Assembly: GCA_945952225.1 (NCBI GenBank)
Contig: CAMFHP010000083.1
Span: 1-37,918 of the forward strand
Direction: 5' to 3'
From: an uncultured Myxococcaceae bacterium
GTDB taxonomy: Bacteria > Myxococcota_A > Polyangia > Polyangiales > Ga0077539
DNA length: 37,918 nucleotides
Below, in pieces: positions 26,298-34,963 of this stretch. Position numbers and translations under genes: made by a program. How positions within the stretch are numbered: the first letter of the stretch is position 1; each line of letters starts with the position of its first letter. The notes under the pieces were generated by a model. It did not search any database and was not told the origin of the DNA. It saw nothing but the letters and a program-made list of their open reading frames with translations.

Positions 26298-27530
26298 ATG
26301 AGCAAGAAGACGAAGCAGGCCGCCGCCCCGTGGACGCCTCCTCCGGCGCCACCGCCGATCGTTCCGCGCACGTTGCCGACAGGCACCCGCGAGGCGCTCA
26401 CGGCACAGCTCACGGCCCTCGCCGCGGGCCCGCAGACGCGCACCGCGTGGATGCACCTCTGCGCCCACGTCGAGGCGATCCATCGGCAGCACGGCGACGC
26501 GACGGAGGCCATCGCCGCGGTGCAATCGCAGGTGTCGTCGTGGCCCGCGCCGCTGCGCATGGCGCCCTGGTTGTGGATCAACAAGCTCGTCGCGGGCGCG
26601 CTCCCCGTGGCCGCGCTGGCGCTGGTCTCGGGGCTGCCCGTGTCGGCCGCGATCGGAGACAACGCCGCGCAGAACCCGCGACGCGAGGCGCTGCGCACGT
26701 GGCTCCGCGCGCTCCCTGCGAAGACGCCCGCGCTCGACGCGCTGGTGCTCTCGTGGCGCACCGAGGTCCGCCGCGCGATCGAAGAGGCCAACGCGCGCGA
26801 GCCCGACGCGACCTTTCACGCGACCCTTCCCCACGAGCGCGTCTACCACTGGGAAGAGGGAATCCTCGAAGCGCTCCTCGCCTCGCCCCTCGCGCGCGAC
26901 CTGTCGGTCTTCGACGCCTCGCTCGCGGTGCCTGCGGGTGACTACACCGAGCGCACGCCCGGCGTGATCGACGGCAACACGGCCTCCTTCGCGCGGGTGC
27001 TCGCGCTGCTGGGCAAGCGCACGAAGCGCCTCGCGCACCTCGACCTCCGCGGAAGCACGCTCGCACACGGCGCCGACCGATTGAAGACCCGCTACGCCCT
27101 CCCCGCGCTGCGCGTGCTCGACGTGGGCATGAGCGCGCCCGTGGGCGATACGTTCCTCACGGTGCTCGCCGCGAGCGCGCCGTCGCTCGAAGCGCTCCAC
27201 ACGGTGCCCGACTGCACGGGCTCGCTCCTCGACTACCCCTTCGAAGAGTTCAGCGACGACGAGCGGTCGAACCTGGAGCAGTACTGGAGCCTCGCGGACC
27301 CGACGCGTCCCCCGCGCATCACCGCGACGGGCGTGAAGACCCTGCTCCGCGGATGCCCCGCGCTGAAGCTCCTGGTGCTCCAGAGCACGTACCGCCGCGA
27401 CGAGGCGATCACCGCGCTCCTCGCCGCGCGCGAGGGCCTCGTGGTGGATCACACCTACGCGCAGGGCGTGTCGGTGCTCCACGGCGCGTGGCCGCTGGCG
27501 CAGACGTGGTCCCTCGACGAGCCCGTGTGA
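26298..27530 (+). CDS. Hypothetical protein with weak leucine-rich-repeat character
   Basis: A 410-residue soluble protein. Residues 1-25 are Pro-rich. The C-terminal half has leucine-rich segments resembling degenerate LRRs (LAHLDLRGSTLAHGADRL, LRVLDVGMSAP, LEALHTVPDCTGSL, LKLLVLQSTY). Several myxobacterial hypothetical proteins show this kind of weak LRR pattern, but no family is confidently assigned. The ATG has GAGGGAG about 8 nt upstream. The longer frame upstream of it is not coding-like. It may share the divergent regulatory region with the GH13 gene. Confidence 0.75.
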   Translation: MSKKTKQAAAPWTPPPAPPPIVPRTLPTGTREALTAQLTALAAGPQTRTAWMHLCAHVEAIHRQHGDATEAIAAVQSQVSSWPAPLRMAPWLWINKLVAGALPVAALALVSGLPVSAAIGDNAAQNPRREALRTWLRALPAKTPALDALVLSWRTEVRRAIEEANAREPDATFHATLPHERVYHWEEGILEALLASPLARDLSVFDASLAVPAGDYTERTPGVIDGNTASFARVLALLGKRTKRLAHLDLRGSTLAHGADRLKTRYALPALRVLDVGMSAPVGDTFLTVLAASAPSLEALHTVPDCTGSLLDYPFEEFSDDERSNLEQYWSLADPTRPPRITATGVKTLLRGCPALKLLVLQSTYRRDEAITALLAAREGLVVDHTYAQGVSVLHGAWPLAQTWSLDEPV

Positions 27531-27558
27531 AGTCTCTCCGTCGCGGCGCAACACCCTC

Positions 27559-27564
27559 TACACT
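27559..27564 (+). promoter_or_regulatory. Candidate -10 element (TACACT)
   Basis: CTACACT lies 8 nt before the ATG at 27573 and there is no SD, so the transcript is probably leaderless. No convincing -35 was seen. Confidence 0.35.
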
Positions 27565-27572
27565 CCGCCGCG

Positions 27573-28124
27573 ATGACGGCCCTCCGACGCGCGCCTTCGC
27601 GCCTCCCTGCCCTCTGTGTGCTCGCGAGTGCGATCCCGCTGCTGTGCGCGCTCACCGACTGCGCGCCCACCACGCCGCGACGCGCGACGCCCGACGCATC
27701 ACCGCCGCGCGCGGCTGCACCCACCGGTCCGCGCGTGCGCTTCGACCACGCGGGTGACGGACCGATGACTCCGCTCGTGCGCACCTTCGCCGAGCGCGCG
27801 CGCCGCGAAGGACGCATCCCCCTCGTCTACGTGGGCGCGACGTGGTGCGAGCCGTGCCGGTACTTTCACGCGGCTGCGGAGCGCGGCGAGCTCGATGCGG
27901 TGCTCCCGCCGATGGCCCTGCTGGAGTTCGACCTCGACCACGACGGCGCGCGCATCGAGGAGGCGGGCTATCGCTCGCGGATGATCCCGCTCTTCGCAGT
28001 TCCAGGGCCCGACGGACGCGGCACCGGACGCCAGATCGAAGGCTCCATCCACGGGCCGGGGAGCCCCGCGCAGATCACCCCGCGGCTCCGCGCGCTCCTC
28101 GACGCGGCCGCCGCCACGCCCTGA
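27573..28124 (+). CDS. Exported thioredoxin-like protein
   Basis: A 183-residue protein with an N-terminal hydrophobic export signal ending near LTDC, a poor lipobox (Asp at -1), so it could be a lipoprotein or a cleaved secreted protein. After a Pro/Ala linker comes a thioredoxin fold with active site WCEPC (YVGATWCEPCRYFH) near residue 93 and a probable cis-proline in MIPLFAV. The C-terminal part is short. It likely acts as a periplasmic disulfide reductase or oxidoreductase. The partner is not evident from the neighbours. It starts 42 nt after the preceding hypothetical gene. Confidence 0.85.
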   Translation: MTALRRAPSRLPALCVLASAIPLLCALTDCAPTTPRRATPDASPPRAAAPTGPRVRFDHAGDGPMTPLVRTFAERARREGRIPLVYVGATWCEPCRYFHAAAERGELDAVLPPMALLEFDLDHDGARIEEAGYRSRMIPLFAVPGPDGRGTGRQIEGSIHGPGSPAQITPRLRALLDAAAATP

Positions 28125-28213
28125 GCGAAGGCCCTACGCGAGCATCGCAGACGCGACGAGACGCGCGGTCCGACGACCCGGCGATGCGCCCACTGTTCTC
28201 GTGAGGCCGCGGG

Positions 28214-28219
28214 TATGCT
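28214..28219 (+). promoter_or_regulatory. Candidate -10 element (TATGCT)
   Basis: GTATGCT lies 9 nt before the ATG at 28229, again with no SD, matching the leaderless arrangement seen at other genes in the window. Confidence 0.35.
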
Positions 28220-28228
28220 GCGCGCGCG

Positions 28229-29785
28229 ATGACGCGGCACTTCAACACGGCCGGACCTTGCAGGCCCGGGTTCCACTACATGCTCCCGCCGGAGCAGCGC
28301 CTGCCCGCGGTGCGCGGTCTCGTCGACCAGCAGGCGTACTTCGTCGTGCATGCGCCTCGGCAGGTGGGCAAGACCACCGCGCTCCTCGCCCTCGCCAGAT
28401 CACTCACCGCCGAAGGACGCTTCGCGGCCGCGCTCCTCTCCATGGAAGACGGCGCCGCGTTCCCCGCTGACATCGGCGCAGCGGAGCTGGCGGTCCTCGC
28501 GTCATGGCGCTCGAGCGCCGAGGCGCGGTTGCCGACCGAGCTGCTGCCGCCGCCGTGGCCTGACGCGCCTCCAGGAGCGCGCATCGGCTCGGCGCTTTCG
28601 GCGTGGGCCCGCGCGTGTCCCCGTCCCCTCGTGCTCTTTCTCGACGAGATCGACGCCCTGCGAGATCAGGTGCTCCTCTCGGTGCTGCGGCAGCTCCGTT
28701 CGCGATTCGAGCTTCGGCCCGAGGCGTTTCCGCGGTCGATCGCGCTCGTGGGCCTCCGTGACGTGCGCGACTACAAGATCGCTTCTGGCGGATCCGACGC
28801 GCTGCACACGGCCTCGCCCTTCAACATCAAGGTGCGCTCGCTCACCCTGCGCTCGTTCACCGCCGCCGAAGTCGGCGAGCTCTACGCGCAGCACGTCGCC
28901 GACACCGGGCAGATCTTCGAGCGCGCCGCGATCGCCCGCGCCTTCGAACTCACGCGCGGCCAGCCGTGGCTCGTCAACGCGCTCGCCTACGTCGTCACCG
29001 AAGAGCTCGCGACCGATCGCGCGACCGCCATCACCGAGGCCCATGTCGACCGCGCGCGCGACCTGCTCATCGAACGTCAGGACACGCACCTCGACTCGCT
29101 CGCCGAGCGCCTCCGCGACCTGCGCGTACGTTCGGTGATCGAGCCGATGATTCAGGGAGAGACGCTCGCGCCCATCGCGCCCGACGACCTTCGCTTCGTG
29201 ATCGATCTCGGTCTCGTGTGCGAGCGCGCCGATGGAGGCATCGAGGTCGCCAACCCGATCTATCGCGAGATCATCGCCCGTCAGCTCGCCGTGACGGTGC
29301 GCGCCTCGCTCCCTGCGATCACGCCGTCGTGGCTCGACGCCCATGGACGCCTCGATGCCGACAGATTGCTCGAGGTGTTCGTCGAGTTCTGGCTCGGGCA
29401 CGGAGAGGCGCTGCTCGGGTCGTCCCCCTACAACGAAGCCGCGCCCCACCTCGTGCTCATGGCCTTTCTGCAGCGCGTCGTGAACGGCGGTGGACGCATC
29501 GACCGCGAGTACGCCATCGGCTCCAGGCGCCTCGACCTCTGCGCGGAGTTTCGCGGCGAGCGGCTCGCCATCGAGGTCAAGACCTGGCGCGACACCGACC
29601 GATCCGCCGACCCTGCCATCGAGGGGATGAAGCAGCTCGACGGATACCTCGCGCGCCTCGGCCTCGCGAAGGGTTGGCTCGTGCTCTTCGACCAGCGCAG
29701 TCGCGCGGCTCCGCTGCCCGAACGGATGAAACGCGAGCGCCTCACCACCGCGAGCGGTCGACAGATCGACCTCGTTCGGTTGTGA
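28229..29785 (+). CDS. AAA-type ATPase fused to PD-(D/E)XK nuclease domain
   Basis: A 518-residue protein. Residues about 10-330 form a P-loop AAA-like/STAND ATPase: Walker A APRQVGKTT (K48, T49), Walker B LVLFLDEIDAL near residue 137, and a winged-helix-like region following (ARAFELTRGQPWLVNALAY). The C-terminal third carries a PD-(D/E)XK nuclease core: RRLDLCAEF (D436), LAIEVKTWRD (E449, K451), then QLDGYLARLG. The arrangement resembles AAA-ATPase-like proteins with C-terminal nuclease domains that are widespread and little studied, possibly mobile or defensive. No partner gene is adjacent. Its 3' end overlaps the tail of the opposite-strand NIDO gene by 44 nt. Confidence 0.9.
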   Translation: MTRHFNTAGPCRPGFHYMLPPEQRLPAVRGLVDQQAYFVVHAPRQVGKTTALLALARSLTAEGRFAAALLSMEDGAAFPADIGAAELAVLASWRSSAEARLPTELLPPPWPDAPPGARIGSALSAWARACPRPLVLFLDEIDALRDQVLLSVLRQLRSRFELRPEAFPRSIALVGLRDVRDYKIASGGSDALHTASPFNIKVRSLTLRSFTAAEVGELYAQHVADTGQIFERAAIARAFELTRGQPWLVNALAYVVTEELATDRATAITEAHVDRARDLLIERQDTHLDSLAERLRDLRVRSVIEPMIQGETLAPIAPDDLRFVIDLGLVCERADGGIEVANPIYREIIARQLAVTVRASLPAITPSWLDAHGRLDADRLLEVFVEFWLGHGEALLGSSPYNEAAPHLVLMAFLQRVVNGGGRIDREYAIGSRRLDLCAEFRGERLAIEVKTWRDTDRSADPAIEGMKQLDGYLARLGLAKGWLVLFDQRSRAAPLPERMKRERLTTASGRQIDLVRL

Positions 29786-31596
29786 CCGCGGCGCGTGAGG
29801 AGAAACTTTCTTCCTCCTCCGCAAACAACCTTGTGGTCGCCACTCGACCGGACCGTGACCGCGACGACGCCCGCATCCTCGCCGCACCGCGCCGCACGCA
29901 CACCACGAGCGCGAGAACGATCACGCGCCAGCCCTCCGGCGCACCACGCGCCGCCACGTCGCACGAACACCCGCGCCACCCGGGATACGGAGACGGCCGT
30001 CGCGCAATCGCCCCGTCGATCACGTCTGGACCATCGGCGCCCCCATCCGCTTCGCTCGCGACGTCGTCCGCGTCGCTCGCCACGTCGTCCGCTTCGCTCG
30101 CGACGTCGCCCACATCGCGTCCGTGGCCCGCGTCCATCACCGCCACGCAGGAGCCCGCAACACACGCGCTCCCTGCCGGACACCGCACGCCCTGGCACCC
30201 GTCGACGCAGCGGCCGTCCACACACCTGCCCCGCGGCGCATCGCACTGCCGCACACGCCGCGTCGACACACCGTCCGTCGGCGCCGCACGCGCGCCCCTC
30301 CACGCAGCCCGTGCAACGACACGCATCGACACACTGGCCGACGGACGCGCCGGGACCGCGGTCGCACACCTGGTCCGCGGGGCAACGGACATCGGCACAC
30401 GCGTCGACGCACCACCCTGCGCGGCAGATCTCACCCGCCGGGCACACCACGCCATCGCAGGGCGCGAGGCACGCGCCGCCGACACAGCGCTCGCCCGCGT
30501 CGCAGACGCGACCGTCACACGCGGCCTCCACGCACACGCCCGCCCCCGAGCACACGAAGCCCGCCGCGCACGGAGCCCCCGAGGCACACGCCGCCGCGCA
30601 CAGCCCCGCCACGCAGCGTTGGTCCTGGGGGCACAGCCCGTCGCCCTCGTCTGCGATGCCGTCGCAGTCATCGTCGAGGCCATTGCATCGCTCGGCGCGC
30701 GCGTCGAAGAGGCGCTCACACGAGACGCCCGCCTCCGACGCGCAACGCAGGAGGCCCGTCGCGCAGATCCCCGTGCGGCCTGCAAGGGTGCAGGCGAGGC
30801 CGACGCCGCTGCACACGCCGCGGAGCTCGCCCGAACGCACTTCGAAGCGCCAGAGGCCCGGCGGGCCCGCGGGCACGTTGCCGAGACGGCACACGTCGGC
30901 GATGGAGCCCGTGCGCGACATCGGCACGTTGGTGAAGTAGCGCCCGTCGCCCGCGTCGAAGCCCACCTGCGCAGGGGTTCCGCCGAGGCCGCCGACGCCG
31001 CCCGAGGCATCGCCCGTGGTCCACGCGCAGCGGTTGTAGCGGTACTCCACGACGAAGTCCGTCGACCCCGCGAGGCACACGTTCGGGCGCGACAGAACCA
31101 TCTGGAAGTCGTTGACCCGATCGACGTGACCGCGCCCGTAGCCCACGTCGTGCCACGTCACCACGAAGCGCTCCGCGTCGATGTGGAAGCACACCACGTT
31201 GCGCGTCGGCGCTCCGCCCGCGGAGGTGTCGACGTCGGCCCACCACGGCGCGAGGAGCGGCTGATCCCGCACCGGAAAGGGCATCGGCGTGGCGGCGGCC
31301 AGGGGCGCGCGGAAGCTCACCGTCCCGTTGGTGTTGACGTACGCCGCGCGAAACACCCGCCCGAAGAAGCCGATGCCATCGGGAAACACGGGCGTGAGAT
31401 CCACCGCGACCGCGGGCGCGTCGGGCGGAGCGTCCGGGCCTGCGTACGAGCCGTCGTCGCTCGGCGAGAGGCAATGCGCCGGGAGGCCATAGCCCGACGG
31501 TCCGCCAAGGCCCGTGAGCAGTGGCACGGCCTCGGCGTCTCGCGCGGCGAGCACCCACCCCATCGCCACGCACCCGAGGCTCCACACACCACGCAT
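29742..31596 (-). pseudogene. Frameshifted NIDO / MopE-like / Cys-rich MYXO-CTERM surface protein
   Basis: A signal peptide (ends ARDAEA) starts at the ATG at 31596. A nidogen-like NIDO domain covers about residues 30-250 (PLLAPWWADVDTSAGG, FVVTWHDVGYG, FVVEYRYNRCAW). A MopE-type motif CNGLDDDCDGIADEG lies near 303. Tandem cysteine repeats of the form CPAGxxCxxGxCVxxC follow (about 320-457). At CACACAC (30219-30225) the frame breaks: the open frame runs on as Arg-rich noise, while the +1-shifted frame continues the repeat exactly (CVDGRCVDGCQGVRCPAG). It then gives an Asp/Glu-rich spacer and a MYXO-CTERM-like tail (GCSCDVAARGAPEGW, hydrophobic VIVLALVVCV, RRGAAR). Restoring one GT would give about 619 residues. 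It could be a mutation, a sequencing error or, less likely, programmed slippage. The tail extends further than usual past the arginines. Confidence 0.85.
30046..30108 (-). repeat. Three 21-bp tandem units in Asp/Glu-rich spacer
   Basis: Units 30046-30066, 30067-30087 and 30088-30108. The first and third are identical and the middle one differs at two positions. They encode (D/A)-DVAS(E/D)A-type heptads between the cysteine repeats and the MYXO-CTERM-like tail. Confidence 0.85.
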
Positions 31597-31656
31597 CGCC
31601 CCCCCCGCGGCGCAGCGCGCGCCTCTTCCCGACGCCCCGTGATGGTCGACCGCCGC

Positions 31657-31722
31657 GATCGTCACCGCGTCACCGACGATCACCACGATCGAGCGTACCG
31701 TTCGTCACCGCGTCACCGACGA
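31657..31722. promoter_or_regulatory. Direct-repeat operator candidate, NIDO/RCC1 divergent region
   Basis: CGTCACCGCGTCACCGACGA occurs perfectly at 31660-31679 and 31703-31722, both preceded by T, giving a 21-bp identity at 43-bp spacing (about four helical turns). The first copy also sits in an inverted repeat, GATCGTC (31657-31663) with GACGATC (31675-31681). The region separates the NIDO gene (start 31596, leftward) from the RCC1 gene (start 31861, rightward), so a shared regulator is plausible. The rest of 31597-31860 shows no gene. Confidence 0.55.
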
Positions 31723-31860
31723 GGATTGACCGCAGGGCCCCGCGATCGTCTCCGAACGTCACGCGTTTCCCCATCAACCTCCCGACGACCCACCGCGCCC
31801 ATCGCCTTGTTTCCCCTCTGCGCGGCGTGATAGGCGCGTCGCGCAACGGCCCCGCCCACG

Positions 31861-33051
31861 ATGCCCCCTCCCGCCCGAGTTGTTGCTCCCGCGCATCGCG
31901 TCGCGCTCCTCCTCGCCATGACGCTCGGGTGCGCGTCGGCCGGGGAGGACATGCGCGCGATGCTCGGCGTCCCTGCGAGCGCGCCGCCGCCGCAGACCGT
32001 CACCGCGCCTGCGCCACGCCCGCGGCCCCTCCGCGCCGACGGGATCGCCGCCGGGCCCTACCACACCTGCATCTGGGGCCCCGAGGGCATCCACTGCTGG
32101 GGCCCGACGTGCTCCGCCGCGCCGGGCGGACTGCGCCTCGCGTGCTCGCCCGAAGGGCTGCCCTCGCCCGACACCGTGCAGATGACATGGACCGAGTCCG
32201 ACACCGGCGAGCTTCGCGACCTCTGCACGCTCCGCCGCGACGCCTCGGTCTGGTGCTGGTCTGCCGACGAAGATCCCGCGCGCGCGGCCCGTCGCGACCT
32301 CCCCCCCGTCACCCGCATCGTCGCGGGAACCTTCGACACCTGCGCGCTCCTCGCATCCGGGCGTGTTCGCTGCTGGGGACACCTTCCGCCCGACGAGACC
32401 ACGCACGACGTGGAGGTCTCCGTCGAGGGCGCGACCACGCTCGACGCGCGCGGCACCGTCGCCTGCGCGGGCACGCGCGACCGCACCTTCGTCTGCTGGC
32501 GCGCACAGCACGGCGAGGCCACCGCGCTCGACGACGCACGCGGCGCCGACGCCCTCGCGATCGGACACGAACACGCCTTCCTCGAACCGTCGCTGCGCTA
32601 CGGTCTGCGAACCGTCATCGAGGGAGGGAGCTGGTGCACCCTGCGCGAGGGCGCGCTGCGCTGCTGGGGGCCGAACCGCGAGGGCACCGTCGGTGACGGC
32701 ACGTCGATCGCGCGCGAGCACCCGGTGCCGGTCACGACCGACGACGGACGCCCGTTCGGCCCGGTGGTGTCTCTCGCGATCGGATTGAACCGCGCGTGTG
32801 CGGTCGTGCGCGAGGGCGCCGTCGCCTGCTGGGGCTCGCTCGGCGAGGCATCGCCCGTCGCGCGCGGATACGCACACCCGCGATGGATCGCCGGGCTCCG
32901 CGACGTGGTCGACGTGGTCTCGGGCTACAACCACGTCTGCGCGCGCAGCCGCGACGGGCTCGCGTGGTGCTGGGGGGCGAACCGGGGTGGCGTCCTCGGT
33001 GCGGCGGGCGCTTCGGAGTACGCGGCCGATCCCGTACCGCTGATGCGCTGA
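31861..33051 (+). CDS. RCC1-repeat exported protein
   Basis: A 396-residue protein with an N-terminal signal ending in TLGC (lipobox-like, Leu at -2), followed by a Pro-rich linker. It carries at least five RCC1-type blades, each marked by a Cys and a CWG: HTCIWGPEGIHCWG, CALLASGRVRCWG, WCTLREGALRCWGPN, ACAVVREGAVACWG and HVCARSRDGLAWCWGAN. RCC1 repeats fold as beta-propellers; in myxobacteria such lipoproteins are numerous and exported, with unknown ligands. The regular Cys pairs may form intra-blade disulfides. No SD is visible. It is divergent from the frameshifted NIDO gene over a gap with a perfect direct repeat. Confidence 0.88.
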   Translation: MPPPARVVAPAHRVALLLAMTLGCASAGEDMRAMLGVPASAPPPQTVTAPAPRPRPLRADGIAAGPYHTCIWGPEGIHCWGPTCSAAPGGLRLACSPEGLPSPDTVQMTWTESDTGELRDLCTLRRDASVWCWSADEDPARAARRDLPPVTRIVAGTFDTCALLASGRVRCWGHLPPDETTHDVEVSVEGATTLDARGTVACAGTRDRTFVCWRAQHGEATALDDARGADALAIGHEHAFLEPSLRYGLRTVIEGGSWCTLREGALRCWGPNREGTVGDGTSIAREHPVPVTTDDGRPFGPVVSLAIGLNRACAVVREGAVACWGSLGEASPVARGYAHPRWIAGLRDVVDVVSGYNHVCARSRDGLAWCWGANRGGVLGAAGASEYAADPVPLMR

Positions 33052-33376
33052 CCGCGCTTCATCACGCGCAGCACGGTTGGTGGAAACCGACGACACCGTG
33101 GGGGCAAGGGCTCGGTGCGCGCCCTCTCCGAAGAAGAAGCCACGCGCGCCTCGCCCGGTGAATCTGGAGTTCGCGCCGTCTGCCCTTCACGAGCGACCGC
33201 GCCCCGCGTACCGTTCCCTTCCGCGCCCGGGTGAGAAGGGCGCGTCGCAACGTCTTCCGCACGCGCGCGGCGCCCCTCACGGCGTGGTGGGGGAGCCTGG
33301 CTGCGTCTCGCGCAGCAACGCCCGCTGCGCGCCCTGTGACGGCCCACGCCCCACCGCATGGAGAGCCCCCGACGCC
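33052..33376. other. 325-bp gap before lipoxygenase gene
   Basis: No gene is seen; the frame is open upstream of the lipoxygenase start but is not coding-like. A 7-bp stem, CGCGCCC (33222-33228) with GGGCGCG (33238-33244), has a 9-nt loop. There is no T-run after it, so it is at most a weak terminator of the RCC1 gene. The lipoxygenase promoter should lie here but no clear hexamers were found. Confidence 0.4.
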
Positions 33377-34963
33377 ATGACCTACGCGTACGACCACTCC
33401 TTCGCTCCCTTCGTGTTCGCCGATCGGGTCGTGCTCGATCGGGAGGCGCTCCCCGACCTCGCGTGGGTCTCGCGCGTCGTCGCGGGGCAGCTCCGCGGCG
33501 CCGTCGTGGCGGGCTATCAGCGCGTCGCAGGGGCGCTCCCCGAACGCCTGCGCGGAGGCCTCGCGGGGCGTGCGCTCCACGGCGCGTTTCGACGGGTGAT
33601 CCCGCCCATTCCCGGCGCGGTGGCCACCGTGGGCGATGCGGAGTTCGCGTGGCAGCGCTTCGCGGGCATCAACCCCATGACCGTGCGCGCGGCTCGCACG
33701 CTCGACGACCTTCCAACGCGGCTGCGCCTCTCCGACGCGGAGATGGCCTCGCTGCTCGGCACGGGCGCCACGCTCGCGCAGCGCATCGCGCAGGGCGACG
33801 TCTTCGTGCAGACCTACGACGAGCTGCGGTCGGTCACCGAGGCCTCGCTCCAGCGCGGACGCTTCGTGTCCGGTGGAAACGTTCTCTTCTGCCGCGCGCC
33901 CGAAATGGACGCCGCGTTCGAAGTGATTCCCCTCGCGATCGAGTGTCCCTCGAACCGCCCCGACGGACTCACCGAGCTCGTCACCCCGCGCGACGGCGCG
34001 CGCTGGGAGGCCGCACGCCAGATGATCTCCGTCGCCGACCTCCACGTCGCCGAGCTGTGCGTGCACCTCGCCCTCGGACACAACCTCGTCGCGCCCTTCG
34101 CGCTCGCGCTCCGTCGACGGCTCCCGCGCGGACACGCGCTGCGCGACCTGCTCCTGCCGCACCTTCGCTACAACGTCTTCATCGACCACATGGCCTGGCG
34201 CCAGGGCGTGCGGTCGACCGACGGCGTGCTCATCACCACCCTCGGCGGCACGGCCTCGTGGTGCCACGACATCGCGCGCGCCCGCCGCGTCGGACGCACC
34301 TTCCGCGAGATGCGCTTCGAAGCCGACCTCCGCGCGCGCGGCCTCGACGAGCACCCCGTGGAGTATCCCTACCGCGACGACGCCCGCCTCGTGCGCGCCG
34401 CCCTCGCCCGATGGGTCACGCGATGGGTGCAATGGGCCTATCCCACCGACGCGTCCATCGCACACGACCGCGACCTTCACGCCTTCTTCGAAGAGGTCGG
34501 CGCGCCCGATCGGGGAAACCTCCCCGGCGTCTTCGAAGGCCCGCGCGTGTCGGGACGCGACGAGCTCGCCTCGACGCTCGCCGAGCTTCTCTTCTGGGGC
34601 GGTCCCTTTCACGCGATGGCGCACTACGCGCTGTCGGCGCACCTCGAAGCCGCCGACGCGAACCCCGCCTACCTGCTTCGCAATCCCCTCGCCTCGCCCG
34701 TGGTCGACCTCGACACGGCGCGCGGCACCGCGATGCACAAGGGACAGCTCGCACGCGCCCACGCGACGCACGTTCGCTTCGGTCGACTCGGCGACTACGA
34801 GGGCGCGGCCATCACGCGCCACGCCGCACTCGCGACACCGCTCGCCGACCTGCGGCGCGATCTCGACGAGGTCGAGCAGGTGATCGTCGCGCGCAACGCG
34901 CAGCGGTTCCTTCCCTTCGTGCACCTGCTCCCCTCGCGGCTCGCCAACGGAGTGACGCTCTGA
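33377..34963 (+). CDS. Lipoxygenase family protein
   Basis: A 528-residue bacterial lipoxygenase, the non-heme iron enzyme that adds O2 to polyunsaturated fatty acids to form hydroperoxides. The iron-ligand helix is clear: H230-LALG-H235 within VHLALGHNLVAPF, followed by LRDLLLPHLRYN, as in plant and animal enzymes. The third ligand region reads PFHAMAHYAL (H412, H416), with His at the position that is Asn in plant enzymes and His in several animal ones. The terminal residue, normally Ile and an iron ligand through its carboxylate, is Leu528 (NGVTL). It has no SD and no signal peptide. Its stop overlaps the next gene's ATG by one base (TGATG), so the two are translationally coupled. Confidence 0.9.
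   Translation: MTYAYDHSFAPFVFADRVVLDREALPDLAWVSRVVAGQLRGAVVAGYQRVAGALPERLRGGLAGRALHGAFRRVIPPIPGAVATVGDAEFAWQRFAGINPMTVRAARTLDDLPTRLRLSDAEMASLLGTGATLAQRIAQGDVFVQTYDELRSVTEASLQRGRFVSGGNVLFCRAPEMDAAFEVIPLAIECPSNRPDGLTELVTPRDGARWEAARQMISVADLHVAELCVHLALGHNLVAPFALALRRRLPRGHALRDLLLPHLRYNVFIDHMAWRQGVRSTDGVLITTLGGTASWCHDIARARRVGRTFREMRFEADLRARGLDEHPVEYPYRDDARLVRAALARWVTRWVQWAYPTDASIAHDRDLHAFFEEVGAPDRGNLPGVFEGPRVSGRDELASTLAELLFWGGPFHAMAHYALSAHLEAADANPAYLLRNPLASPVVDLDTARGTAMHKGQLARAHATHVRFGRLGDYEGAAITRHAALATPLADLRRDLDEVEQVIVARNAQRFLPFVHLLPSRLANGVTL

Noticed and set aside
29795-30940. Plus-strand open frames rich in Arg, His and Pro opposite the NIDO gene
   Set aside because: They are antisense shadows; the minus strand carries NIDO, MopE and cysteine-repeat domains.
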